A DNA stretch of 64,000 nucleotides from Psychrobacter fozii (GCF_003217155.1 NZ_QJSU01000006.1:186001-250000), one strand, 5' to 3'. Positions 1 through 9,749 are shown, numbered from the stretch's first letter. Numbers and translations are program-made. The notes: a model not told the origin generated them from the letters alone.

Positions 1-1
1 A

Positions 2-3000
2 GAATCCGATGAGGCGATCCGTTTAACTTTATCCACGCAAGATTTTATCTCGCAAGCAGATAACACCCAAACATCTAAGTCTAAAAATAAGGCTAAAACG
101 GCAAAATCCAAGAAGCCTGCTACTGAATCCATAAAGCTAAGCAATGACACGTTAGAGCCTTTATTACAAAGCTTAAGCAATAGTCACGAAGATATCAGCT
201 TTCGAGCGGCTTATGCGCTGGCTTGTCTACAAGACAAACGAGCGTTTGGCACCCTGATTAGTCTAATGAGCCATGATGACAGCGCCATCATCCGTGCTGG
301 TGTGGCCACCGCGCTTGGTCATTTAAATATAGAAGACGCCAAAGCAGTCCTACCGACATTACTAGATGATAAGGACGCTGGCGTGCGCCAAGTGGCTATG
401 CAAGCCTATGGCAAATTGGCAGACAATGCATTGTCTTGGGCAGCGACGGGTTTTGCTTCTAAACATCAAGACATTCACGAGCAGTCTTTAGCACTGTTTT
501 TAAAGCATGTTGCACCAGATAGCTCAAATAGTGGTGATAGCAGTGATAAAAGCACTCAGATGTCGTCAGAGATGACAGACATATTGCTACAGGCATTGAA
601 CAACCCTTTTACCAGTATTCGATTAGAAGTGGTTAAAGTTCTATTAAACCGCCAATTTAAGCAGTCATCTGACACTATTTCTAAAAACATTTCTGACAGT
701 GCTATCGTTGACATTATCAAGCTATTGCAGCAAAGCCTCTTTGAAGATGTGCATCAAGTGGCGATAGAAGAATGGCAACGACTGCTGCTAGCGATGAACT
801 CGAAACATAAAACGAATAAAGCCGATAACACTGAAGAAACGAATCACCAAAAGACCAATCAAGCTGTCCTGACCCTGTTCTTTGCAGATACGTTTGCCGC
901 TATCCGTCAGCAAGCCTTTGACATCGCACTTAAGCAAAACAAGCATTTAGGGTTTGCTGACGTCATGTTGAGCGCGCTTGCCAGCCCTTATGCTGATACC
1001 AAGCAACTGGCCTTTACGACAGTGCAAGCCAGAGCGAATACGACTCAGCTGACACAACTGATGCCAGCTCTAGTAGCTATGTTCGCTGATGACAGTATTG
1101 AGCTGCGCAAGCAAGCCTTGACGGTCGCTTTGGCGCTGACAGACTTACAGCCTACTATTTTAGCAGATCACAGTAGCCTAGATGATAGTAGCACCGATGA
1201 TCAATCAAATCATCATGAAGCATTGACTATCGCAGCTCTAAGCAGCCCTTACCCTGACATCCAGCTGACAGTCGCTCAACTACTGGCCAGTCAGTCTCGC
1301 TTATATGCTGACGAAGAACAGGCACAGCGGAGTGATGAGCAAGCGTACCAAGTCTTTAAACACTATTTAGAACTGCCTATGCCTTCTCAAGGTAAGAAAA
1401 GTGATAGCTATACTCAGTGGCACAGTCATGTTAGCCAAGCACTGTCTGGCTTGTCTAAACTGGCATACCCATCAAAGCATGATGCGCTAGGTTGGTATGC
1501 TAAATATCTACACCACCCTGATGCTGATTTTAAACCTCTTGCACCAAAGATTACGCAGATAGCTTCTTTTGAGGACATTGATCTACTGGTGAAATGGCAA
1601 AAAGATGAGCGCGACATTATCAGTCAATCAGCCAGTTTGTGTTTGGCTATTTTGGGTGATGCTCGCGGGCAGTACTTCCTTACTCATAACATAAGAGACG
1701 AAACAGACAATCTTAGTACGCTTGTTGCACCGATGACGCCTACGCATTGGCTACAAGCGCAGCACGGTTTAGGTATTACACATGCACGGCAATTACAGCC
1801 TTTGTTTGAGTCAGAGTCCTATGCAGTAGCAGCCAGACTGTTATTGATATTTAATGACTTACAGAATGGCTTGCAAGATAGCCTGCAAGCTACTAAAACA
1901 GACACTACTAGCACTGGTCGACCTAACCAGCTGATAGAAGCCCTAAGCTTTGCCGATAATGACACGGCAGTAGTCTACGCTAATATACTCGCTCGTTACC
2001 CGAATGACGTACAACGCCCTAATAACCAGCAAGCCCTATCGTCAACATGGCAATATTTGAGTGACTACTTATCACGTCAATTAGGTGGTATTTTATCCGC
2101 TCACTCTGAAGTCATCACGATGATAATGGATGCTGTACCAAACGCGGCAGATAAAGGTGGTGTTAAAGGACAATCGCATAATACGGCCTCTATCCGAGCA
2201 AGTATCCTGACAACCGTCAGTACCGAAAACTTACAACAGCTCGCCAACCTCAGTCGCCATCAGCAGCCATTGGTACGCGCCCAAACTATCGATGTTATCT
2301 GCCACTTATCTGAATTACTCGCTCATGATTATTATGACGATGAGGACAATGTTTTTGAGACATTACAAAAATGGCAACGCAGTTTGCAGGCATTGTTAAG
2401 TGCTCACCCCGTTACGGCCATCGTTGAGGTAGTAGGCGATGCGCGAACAGTAGGTGATTCTCCTACTGACAAACAAGACAGTTCTGAGGTGCATTATCCA
2501 TACCAGTCTCTTGCCTTTGGCGCTTGGATTGGTGTCATACGCGCAGGCGATGATTATTATGCTAATAGCAGCACCACAGACCAAGCCATTCGAGGGCTAA
2601 TGTGGCTTGCTACTCAATCATCGCAGCTTAACACCAATAACAACACTAATAACGATGAGGACTGGCGAGATAGTACCAGTCGCGTGTTGTTGCCACTACT
2701 CAACCACAGTAGTTTTGACACTCGTGAGTTGGCTTGGGCATGCTTGTATAAGCTGGACATGCCTGCCAAAAAACTGGCAGACTATGCCATGAGCACACCC
2801 TACCGTGATATGGTCAAACGCGGCTTGGATCTATTGCTAGATACCTCAAATAACAATGCCGTACAGCAGCAAAGCAAACCATCGGATACAGCTACTGTCA
2901 GTAGTAGCGCTGATCAACAACTCATTGATTTATTAAAAACCAATAATCACACCTTAGCAGAAGAGACCTATCAGCTGCTAAAAGGCCGACTAGGCCATCT

Positions 3001-5770
3001 GCAAGCCAGCTTGCTTGGGCTACAGACTTATTGTCAGTCGTTACTGCCTCAGATCGTTGCTGAATGGAAACAAGTCATCGTCACGCCCTTTGCAAACAGT
3101 CAATCGCCGTCAGTGCAGCGCCAAGACAAGCTGACGTTTTTGCTGCACGCTGTGAAGAGTGATGATTGGAATGCAAAATATCAAGCACTGAGTCAACTGA
3201 TCGAGTTTCATGACGTACTCTTTGCGGACAGCACGCTATTTGATAGCTTATTTGATTTTGCTGAAGACGCTCAGTCCAGTAATGAGAGATATCGTAGCTG
3301 GAAATTACTTACTGAGGCACTCACGTCGTACCAATTCATCAATAAGAACACTTTAGAGGGTCATTTAAAGAGTAGCTTTGATACTGCGACTGCTGAACAG
3401 GTCGCCAATGAAGCGCACTTACGATTATTAGCCTTACTTGATGATCCACATATCAACAAACCTAAGCAGTTTATTTATTGGGATATCGCTGACCTACGTA
3501 ACACGAATCTCGTCGCGCCACTACTACAGCGTTTAGAAAATCTGTTTGAGCACACGCCGCAAAAAAATAAAGAAGAGCGTAAATATTTATTTGATACCTT
3601 AGTAAAAATCAGTGGTTACGATCAAAAAATTGAGGATTATTTGGAGGAGCGTGAAGACACGCGCTGGTTACAACGTCAGCACCCTAGAGACTCGCAAGTC
3701 TTGCTGTCACTGTTTACTACGCTTATGAATCATAGTGATTATGCGCTTGCCGCGCAGCTATTACCGTCACTGGCATGGGTACAATCGGGCGACAGCGATT
3801 TATCCTCGCGCATTGATACTGCTTTGGCGCTCGCCTACGAGCAGATGCCAGCTAACTATACCTTTAAATTGGTCGAGGCACTGGCATATCGAGCCAAAAG
3901 ACGACATAGCAGCATTGCCTCATTACAAAACGCCCTGCGTAATAAAGACGCCGATGTGCAATTTGCTGCGGCTGAAGGACTCGCTAAATGCGGTCATGCT
4001 GATGGGGTCAATATCTTGATGGCAACGATAGATTATAACCCTGATGCTGAATTCCGCAGTTGCAGTGTGTTAGCCATTGGCGAGTTGCTAGGCAACAGTA
4101 ACAACCAAAACGCCAACTCGCCTGCGGACAACGCTGATAAAAACTTACAGGTTCATACCTTATATAAAGCCTATGATAAGTTAATCAAACTGGCCGAAGA
4201 CGATGAGCATTACCTGCAAGACGTGGCTAGCGAAGCCTTAGGTCGCCTTGCACAAGGTGGTGACTTTGAGCACAGTCCGCATATCTTTGAGCTACTAAAA
4301 TCGCACTTGTCAGACCCCGCAATCCATTTCACCAATCCCGGCATTGTCCATTGGTTAAATGGACTGCGCTGGCTCAACACAACGCCTGCTTGGGAAGAAA
4401 TACGCCACTATATACGCATTCATCTTGATAAAGCCATATTTTTCCGTCCACAAAGGCAAGCGGTATGGCTACTACAGATGAATGATAGCGATGCCAATCA
4501 AGCATTAATGTTAGATATCTTAAAGACGAGCAACTTAGACTGTGCTGTGCTTATGGCGGCTTACACTGCGGCACAGAAAACTTGGGGCAGTCTCGCATCG
4601 CAGGTTTACCCTTATGATTGGGCAGCCATTCAAAGCCATAGTAATGACTTTATAAAAGAGACGGAGCGCTTGAGTCTAAAGCGTATCATTGATAATAGCA
4701 GCATCGATGAGCTGGCAGCATTTATCACCCAGCATGGCGCGCACTTGCCAGCTGACACCTTGATGGCACTGCAAAATGCCATTATGGCCAAGCAAGACAT
4801 GCCAACATCACAGCTTACCGCGTTGATTACCAGTAACAACACACTGACACAGCATATTGGACTGTGCTATCTGACCCAATATCCGACCAACTATCTTGAT
4901 AAAGAGATGGTTGCGACGTTGCAGCAGCGTTTTGACACTGCAAGCGAGCAATGGCATACGCTTATCGACACCATCAGCCGCAGTCCAACTACTATCAGCA
5001 ATAGTCAGTGGATTAGCATGGTTGAGCAAGTGGGTGGCACCATCAGACAACTGGTTTGGCTAATCATGCGTCATGTGTCCATTACAACTGCCAAAGGAAC
5101 TGTCGATAAAGCGGCTACTAAGCAAATCGCGACAATGCTTGATTGGCTCAATGATGCTCGTCAACCATTGACCATCACTTCCGTTCCATTACTCTCTACT
5201 ACTGTTAGTGATTGGTGGCAGCAAGCGCTGTTGGCATTACTGGCCAGACCAGTCGCTGACGATAAGGTGTTATCAAATATAGTGCCAACATTGAGCAGCG
5301 TATCAACTACGGTTCAATCGCCGCTCACTTATGACAACCAAACCTTACTATCAACGCTACTAAGTCGTATTGAACAAAGCGGTACATCTACCCAAAAATC
5401 CATAATAACTGTAGTAAAGAATGCGCTGAAACATAAGGGCTCGTCTACCGAGATACCAATCAATCAACAGCTGCTACAGTGGATCAGAGCCAAAGACGCT
5501 GATGCACTCTATCATTGTGCGAGTAATGACAACATGGATCTGACGGTTCGTATCCGTGCCATCGAAGCGCTTGGACAGCTACATGATCCAAATATTGAAC
5601 AATGGCTGACGACGCTCATGGCACATGAAAATTCAGACATTCAGAAGCTTGCTTATAAAGTAATACGCCGCTGGCAACGTGCCATGATACGAGCACAGCA
5701 AAAGCGTCCGTTGGCATATAGTCAGGACAGCAGTCAAAAAAGCAATCAGGGTGAAGGAGACAGTCAATGA
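2..5770 (+). CDS. Giant HEAT/ARM-repeat protein of a retron-like operon (5' partial)
   Basis: The reading frame is open from base 2 without a stop, so the ATG at 266 is internal and the start lies outside the window. At least 1922 residues are visible. The protein is built of degenerate helical HEAT/ARM-type repeats. Typical units are near 280-380 (SAIIRAGVATALGHL followed by GVRQVAMQAYGKLA), near 3950-4080 and near 5540-5680 (VRIRAIEALGQL). Ser/Thr/Asn/Asp-rich linkers separate blocks. I see no catalytic motif, signal peptide or membrane segment, so a cytoplasmic scaffold is inferred. It overlaps the SWIM gene by four bases (ATGA), indicating translational coupling and a shared operon with the reverse transcriptase. 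From family knowledge, an ARM-repeat protein with a WH-SWIM protein and a retron RT is the gene set I recall as retron type XIII. It could also resemble MolR/YehI-type HEAT proteins. Confidence 0.85.
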   Translation, partial: ESDEAIRLTLSTQDFISQADNTQTSKSKNKAKTAKSKKPATESIKLSNDTLEPLLQSLSNSHEDISFRAAYALACLQDKRAFGTLISLMSHDDSAIIRAGVATALGHLNIEDAKAVLPTLLDDKDAGVRQVAMQAYGKLADNALSWAATGFASKHQDIHEQSLALFLKHVAPDSSNSGDSSDKSTQMSSEMTDILLQALNNPFTSIRLEVVKVLLNRQFKQSSDTISKNISDSAIVDIIKLLQQSLFEDVHQVAIEEWQRLLLAMNSKHKTNKADNTEETNHQKTNQAVLTLFFADTFAAIRQQAFDIALKQNKHLGFADVMLSALASPYADTKQLAFTTVQARANTTQLTQLMPALVAMFADDSIELRKQALTVALALTDLQPTILADHSSLDDSSTDDQSNHHEALTIAALSSPYPDIQLTVAQLLASQSRLYADEEQAQRSDEQAYQVFKHYLELPMPSQGKKSDSYTQWHSHVSQALSGLSKLAYPSKHDALGWYAKYLHHPDADFKPLAPKITQIASFEDIDLLVKWQKDERDIISQSASLCLAILGDARGQYFLTHNIRDETDNLSTLVAPMTPTHWLQAQHGLGITHARQLQPLFESESYAVAARLLLIFNDLQNGLQDSLQATKTDTTSTGRPNQLIEALSFADNDTAVVYANILARYPNDVQRPNNQQALSSTWQYLSDYLSRQLGGILSAHSEVITMIMDAVPNAADKGGVKGQSHNTASIRASILTTVSTENLQQLANLSRHQQPLVRAQTIDVICHLSELLAHDYYDDEDNVFETLQKWQRSLQALLSAHPVTAIVEVVGDARTVGDSPTDKQDSSEVHYPYQSLAFGAWIGVIRAGDDYYANSSTTDQAIRGLMWLATQSSQLNTNNNTNNDEDWRDSTSRVLLPLLNHSSFDTRELAWACLYKLDMPAKKLADYAMSTPYRDMVKRGLDLLLDTSNNNAVQQQSKPSDTATVSSSADQQLIDLLKTNNHTLAEETYQLLKGRLGHLQASLLGLQTYCQSLLPQIVAEWKQVIVTPFANSQSPSVQRQDKLTFLLHAVKSDDWNAKYQALSQLIEFHDVLFADSTLFDSLFDFAEDAQSSNERYRSWKLLTEALTSYQFINKNTLEGHLKSSFDTATAEQVANEAHLRLLALLDDPHINKPKQFIYWDIADLRNTNLVAPLLQRLENLFEHTPQKNKEERKYLFDTLVKISGYDQKIEDYLEEREDTRWLQRQHPRDSQVLLSLFTTLMNHSDYALAAQLLPSLAWVQSGDSDLSSRIDTALALAYEQMPANYTFKLVEALAYRAKRRHSSIASLQNALRNKDADVQFAAAEGLAKCGHADGVNILMATIDYNPDAEFRSCSVLAIGELLGNSNNQNANSPADNADKNLQVHTLYKAYDKLIKLAEDDEHYLQDVASEALGRLAQGGDFEHSPHIFELLKSHLSDPAIHFTNPGIVHWLNGLRWLNTTPAWEEIRHYIRIHLDKAIFFRPQRQAVWLLQMNDSDANQALMLDILKTSNLDCAVLMAAYTAAQKTWGSLASQVYPYDWAAIQSHSNDFIKETERLSLKRIIDNSSIDELAAFITQHGAHLPADTLMALQNAIMAKQDMPTSQLTALITSNNTLTQHIGLCYLTQYPTNYLDKEMVATLQQRFDTASEQWHTLIDTISRSPTTISNSQWISMVEQVGGTIRQLVWLIMRHVSITTAKGTVDKAATKQIATMLDWLNDARQPLTITSVPLLSTTVSDWWQQALLALLARPVADDKVLSNIVPTLSSVSTTVQSPLTYDNQTLLSTLLSRIEQSGTSTQKSIITVVKNALKHKGSSTEIPINQQLLQWIRAKDADALYHCASNDNMDLTVRIRAIEALGQLHDPNIEQWLTTLMAHENSDIQKLAYKVIRRWQRAMIRAQQKRPLAYSQDSSQKSNQGEGDSQ

Positions 5771-8022
5771 CTATAGACAATCAATTAGACCAAGAATCAG
5801 AAACAGAGTCAGAAGTAGTGGCAAACACTGATGGCCTGATGATGCAGTTGGACTACGCCGCACCTAGCCAGATTAGTCAAGTTAACGAATCGTCAGATTC
5901 ATTGTCGGAGGCGCAAACGACCGAACACACTCAGCATGTGGCACTATTTGCTCAGCTGAATCGATCGGAGGTTAACTTCCATGGTAAGGTCAAATCTCCC
6001 CTTGTCTTTCGTGACAGTTTGCTAGCCTTATTTGATGTGGTCAGTAGCGATTACCGCTATGTGCCAAAAGACCGCTCAGCGTACACGGTATTTATGCAGA
6101 TGCGCCGTGCCAGCAGCAATAAAAACCTATTTACTGCGCAGCGTGATTACTTCACATGGCTATTCGATAACGACCCACTCGCCTTTTGTATTTTGGACCC
6201 GATTATTCAGGTGCATGAGCAAGGTGTCAGCTTTGAGGTATTTAGCCGTGATGAAGGCTGCTATGCTCAATTGACATTGACCAATGAGATTTTTGAGCAA
6301 AGTGCTAAACCTACCCTTGGTACCACGAGTATTGATTATAGTACGGCCTTGTTTGACGGTATTCAGCAAATTCGAGACCATCAACAGACGGTATTAGACA
6401 TTGGTCATGAAGCGGTCGGCTTACAGTTACTCGAAACCATGCCAGAGGCTGATAATGACGAGGCAAACAGTACAGGTACTGATAGTGCATTCACCGCACC
6501 CACCGTAAAAAAACAAATCATAGAAAAACGCATCAATGTGCCCAAAAGCTGGATCAGAGCACTGCTACAAGTACAGTCTGCACATCAATTGCCACAAGAC
6601 ACCATCCATCTCGATCCTATTGCGCTCTATAACGTGCTGTTTGAGCTGCGCATGCATGCTGATATCAAAGGCAAGCGCCGCGGACTGCTGATTGAACTCA
6701 GACCACAGCAATTACCGATTATTGTACTTGAGCCATTTGATATCACTGTCACCAGCCAAGTCAGCCAACAGCAGACACCTTATCAAGGCCAACAGGCCAA
6801 ACTGATTCGCTTATGGGGTCGTCATCGTCTCAGCCTACTAAAACGACTGTTGCCGCATGCTGATAGTGTTTCCGTCTCTTTATTGGGTCAAGGCATGCCA
6901 AGCTATTGGACCGTGACGGGCAAAGGATTTCACTTCACCTTTGCCATGACAGGCTTTAGCCAAGCCAACTGGTCACAGTCATTAAACTTTGACTTATTAT
7001 TGCCCAAGCGTCCATTGCATAATACATTAGCTGCTAGTGAAGGGTTATCAGGCAGTGGTAAAGCAACCTTAAACGCTCGCAATAATGATAATAGCGATGA
7101 CAATAATGGCCTGTCTGTATTGATGACCACGCTGGCAAATACCCCCAGCAATCTAGAAGACTTGGTAAAGTCGCTATCAGCAGATACGTCATTAGATCCT
7201 GCATCAGTGTCTAATCAGCAAGTGCAGCAATGGCTACTGTCAGGTACTCAGCAGGGCTTGATTCGCTATGATGTGGCGACGCAGCTGTATCATTACAGAC
7301 CATTGACCCAAGCACCGCTTGAGATGGCGCAGTTTGCTTATCACAATGAGGCAGAAAAACAGGCCTTTGATTTATTAAGTCGTGCCGATGGTGTACAGAA
7401 TTTTTCGGTTGAGACTGTTGCTGTCAAAGGCATTACCATCCGTGCAGATATCCATGTCGAAGAAGATAGACGTACTTACCACAGTCAGCTGCAATTGGGC
7501 GACGAAGGACTGGTGACCAAAGCAGAATGTAGCTGCCCGCAGTATCTACAGCATCGTCTCACTCATGGTGTGTGCGCGCATCTTATCGCGCTGCGTCTTA
7601 GGTACAATCAATACGACCCGAATAACACCAGTAATGACAGCTGGCATGACACTCGTGTCTTGAGTAAACGCGTTAATAGGACGGTGAGTAATCAAGAAAG
7701 CGTGCCAACAAAAGCAGCCAACAACTCGTTGAAGGCATTACCTTCTGAAATGACGCTTGATTTGACAGCCTTAACTCAACAAGCGACCCACTCACATGAG
7801 ACTGCAAACAACAAACCACAGACGTTAGCAGCGCAAGAAACCTCTATTGCGTATGTCTACATCACCATTGCCCATAAAAAAATCACTATTGAACAAACTA
7901 CAGGTAATGAGGATACACGCCAGCAACTGGTGTTTAATCAACCAGCTCAAGCCAAAGCCGCTTTTTTACAACATATTGCCAGATTTGAAGCCAAAGGCTT
8001 TATCGAAAACCAAGGGATGTAA
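5767..8022 (+). CDS. Winged-helix/SWIM zinc-finger protein of the retron-like operon
   Basis: A 751-residue protein. The SWIM zinc finger is visible as C588-x-C590-x12-C603-x-H605 (AECSCPQYL ... HGVCAHLIAL), the canonical CxCx(n)CxH pattern used for DNA or protein binding. Just before it, about residues 470-530, is a segment ending QGLIRYDVATQLYHYRPL that looks like a winged-helix module, giving a WH-SWIM architecture. The N-terminal 450 residues match nothing I recognise, and the last 130 residues look poorly conserved. The start ATG overlaps the upstream HEAT stop and the stop lies 3 bp before the RT start, so the three genes are one transcription unit. SWIM proteins of the YehQ type occur in other multi-gene systems, but the RT partner points to a retron accessory protein. 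The biochemical role is unknown. Confidence 0.85.
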   Translation: MTIDNQLDQESETESEVVANTDGLMMQLDYAAPSQISQVNESSDSLSEAQTTEHTQHVALFAQLNRSEVNFHGKVKSPLVFRDSLLALFDVVSSDYRYVPKDRSAYTVFMQMRRASSNKNLFTAQRDYFTWLFDNDPLAFCILDPIIQVHEQGVSFEVFSRDEGCYAQLTLTNEIFEQSAKPTLGTTSIDYSTALFDGIQQIRDHQQTVLDIGHEAVGLQLLETMPEADNDEANSTGTDSAFTAPTVKKQIIEKRINVPKSWIRALLQVQSAHQLPQDTIHLDPIALYNVLFELRMHADIKGKRRGLLIELRPQQLPIIVLEPFDITVTSQVSQQQTPYQGQQAKLIRLWGRHRLSLLKRLLPHADSVSVSLLGQGMPSYWTVTGKGFHFTFAMTGFSQANWSQSLNFDLLLPKRPLHNTLAASEGLSGSGKATLNARNNDNSDDNNGLSVLMTTLANTPSNLEDLVKSLSADTSLDPASVSNQQVQQWLLSGTQQGLIRYDVATQLYHYRPLTQAPLEMAQFAYHNEAEKQAFDLLSRADGVQNFSVETVAVKGITIRADIHVEEDRRTYHSQLQLGDEGLVTKAECSCPQYLQHRLTHGVCAHLIALRLRYNQYDPNNTSNDSWHDTRVLSKRVNRTVSNQESVPTKAANNSLKALPSEMTLDLTALTQQATHSHETANNKPQTLAAQETSIAYVYITIAHKKITIEQTTGNEDTRQQLVFNQPAQAKAAFLQHIARFEAKGFIENQGM

Positions 8023-8025
8023 TGT

Positions 8026-9465
8026 ATGACCACACAAACAGCCAACCATAACGATTACATCAGTCCTGAGCCAGCACCCACTCCTTTTGAGCGTCAGTGG
8101 CAACAATTATGGCAAGAGATTGAGCTGGCAGGCGGACGCTATCAATACGTTCAGCAACAGCTGGTCAGCCAAGGATTTATGGTCGATCGTCAGCCTGTCG
8201 ATAACATGAGCCCAAAAGAACGGGATCGCTATAAAAAAGCCTTAAAAAAAGAGGCGACAGAAGAAAGAATCCTCAAAAAATCAGCATGGCAAGCATACAA
8301 AGCGCATCACATGGTTTATCTTGGCCGCCATGTATATTGGTCGGATGATACCAGTACTGACAAGTGGGACGTAAAAAATGCAGCCAATCGACTGATTGAA
8401 AACAAACTACCGCTATTGAGCAAACACAGTGAACTAGCAGAAGCGGTGAACCTTAGCATCCCGCAATTAAAAGGGTTGTGCTATCAAAGAGAGGTCGCCA
8501 CCAATCTGTCTTATTCGCATTTCACTATTGCCAAACGCAATGGCACAGCGCGTCAAATATGGTCGCCGATACCACGTTTGAAGTTTGTACAGCGCTGGAT
8601 TTTGCACAATATTTTGAACAATTTAATGACCCATGGTGCCGCGCATGGGTTTGTACGTGGCAAATCCATCGTGACCAATGCAGCAGTTCATAGCAATAGC
8701 GAGCTGCTCATCAAGTTGGATGTCAAAGATTTCTTTCCTAGCGTGAGCTGGCGCCGTGTCAAAGGTGTGTTTCGTCATACTGGCTACCCAGAGCAAATTG
8801 CCACATTATTGGCATTATTGTGTACGGAGTCGCCCCGACAAGTGGTGCAGCAAGATGGCGTTACCTACTATGTGGCATTAGGCGATAGAGCCTTGCCACA
8901 AGGCGCGCCGACCAGTCCTGCATTAACGAACATTGTTTGCTTAAATCTGGATCGACGCTTGACAGGATTGGCAGAAAAGTTGGGCCTACGTTATAGCCGT
9001 TATGCCGATGACTTGACCTTTAGTGTGCCCGCTATTGAAGACACCACACCCAAATCGAAGGCTAAAACAACGATTAAAGCCACGACCAGCACCGCAAAAA
9101 AACAAGCCGATACGCAGCACAACAAGCTGATCGGGCAACTGCTCGGCTCAGTCCATAAGATATTACGTGAAGAAGGTTTTGCATTAAATAATGATAAAAC
9201 GCGCGTGATTCGTAAAGGCAACCAGCATAACGTTACTGGCATGGTGGTCAATGGACAAGGCGTACCTAGGGTATCTCGTCAGATTAAGCGCATGTTACGA
9301 GCAGCTGTCCATAACCTAGAGTCAGGCGGCACATTACGCTCTGATGAGACTTTAAATACGCTATCAGGATATGCTGCTTGGATAGCCTCGGCAGAGCCAG
9401 AGCTAGGACACAGTTATCTAGCTAGAATTGAACGTTTGCAAGTGCAACAAGAGACACCTGCATAG
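8026..9465 (+). CDS. Retron-type reverse transcriptase
   Basis: A 479-residue RNA-directed DNA polymerase. Catalytic motif A is LDVKDFF (Asp232), motif B is QGAPTSP (292-298) and motif C is YADD (326-329). Two hallmarks separate retron RTs from group II intron and DGR enzymes, and both are present: NAAVH (218-222, the NAxxH motif) and VTG (403-405). There is no maturase or HNH domain. About 150 N-terminal residues precede the RT fold. Between YADD and the VTG region lies a Lys/Thr-rich insertion (about residues 340-370). The start is supported by AAGGGA about 10 bp upstream and by the 3-bp gap after the SWIM stop. A retron RT should copy a dedicated msr-msd RNA, but there is no room for one upstream within the operon. 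Candidate sites are the downstream spacer or DNA left of the window. The motif assignment is firm; the type XIII label is from memory. Confidence 0.92.
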   Translation: MTTQTANHNDYISPEPAPTPFERQWQQLWQEIELAGGRYQYVQQQLVSQGFMVDRQPVDNMSPKERDRYKKALKKEATEERILKKSAWQAYKAHHMVYLGRHVYWSDDTSTDKWDVKNAANRLIENKLPLLSKHSELAEAVNLSIPQLKGLCYQREVATNLSYSHFTIAKRNGTARQIWSPIPRLKFVQRWILHNILNNLMTHGAAHGFVRGKSIVTNAAVHSNSELLIKLDVKDFFPSVSWRRVKGVFRHTGYPEQIATLLALLCTESPRQVVQQDGVTYYVALGDRALPQGAPTSPALTNIVCLNLDRRLTGLAEKLGLRYSRYADDLTFSVPAIEDTTPKSKAKTTIKATTSTAKKQADTQHNKLIGQLLGSVHKILREEGFALNNDKTRVIRKGNQHNVTGMVVNGQGVPRVSRQIKRMLRAAVHNLESGGTLRSDETLNTLSGYAAWIASAEPELGHSYLARIERLQVQQETPA

Positions 9466-9484
9466 ATATTTATTTGTATTTACA

Positions 9485-9703
9485 AAAAATGAGTATTAGG
9501 GCGTGTCCTCAATTCAATCGATAGTTATCTAAATGGGTTAAAAATGGCTAAATTTTGCCAAACGGCGTCAAATAGCTGACTAATATCTCGATATTATCTG
9601 CGCCATTTTCCTTGTTTGACTGCAATTTATCTCATTTTTATCACCATTTTTAAAATGAGGACACGCCCTAAAAGAATTCTATTTCTAATACTCATTTTTA
9701 CAT
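9485..9703. repeat. Nested inverted repeats downstream of the retron operon
   Basis: The outer arms are AAAAATGAGTATTAG (9485-9499) and CTAATACTCATTTTT (9689-9703), a perfect 15-bp inverted repeat. Inside are the 13-bp arms GGGCGTGTCCTCA (9499-9511) and its complement (9656-9668), then TTAAAAATGG (9538-9547) and its complement (9644-9653), and a small TAATATC/GATATTA hairpin in the core. The simplest reading is an A/T-rich terminator hairpin for the RT operon with a MITE inserted on its 5' side. The alternative is a retron msr-msd RNA whose outer arms are the a1/a2 repeats. The sequence alone does not decide between them. Confidence 0.7.
9497..9670. mobile_element. MITE-like element with 13-bp TIRs and TA flanks
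   Basis: A 170-bp segment (9499-9668) is bounded by perfect inverted repeats GGGCGTGTCCTCA and TGAGGACACGCCC. Each is flanked by TA (9497-9498 and 9669-9670), as expected for a TA target-site duplication. It contains no ORF of note. Related ends occur at 20383, 21059, 33354 and 58319, showing a dispersed family. A TA target fits IS630/Tc1-like or some IS5-like transposases, but none is encoded in the window, so the family is not assigned. Confidence 0.65.
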
Positions 9704-9749
9704 CAGTAACATGTACGGATGTAAAGACACTGATATAAATATAGTACCA

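Noticed and set aside
266-5770. ATG at 266 as start of the HEAT gene
   Set aside because: The same frame is open without a stop from base 2 and encodes further repeat-like sequence, so the gene extends beyond the window.
7640-8025. Retron RNA hidden in the 3' end of the SWIM gene
   Set aside because: I looked for long hairpins and flanking inverted repeats and found none; cannot be fully excluded without folding software.
8026-9465. Group II intron or diversity-generating retroelement RT
   Set aside because: No maturase/HNH region, intron RNA domain V, template/variable repeats or accessory Avd gene; NAxxH and VTG are retron hallmarks.
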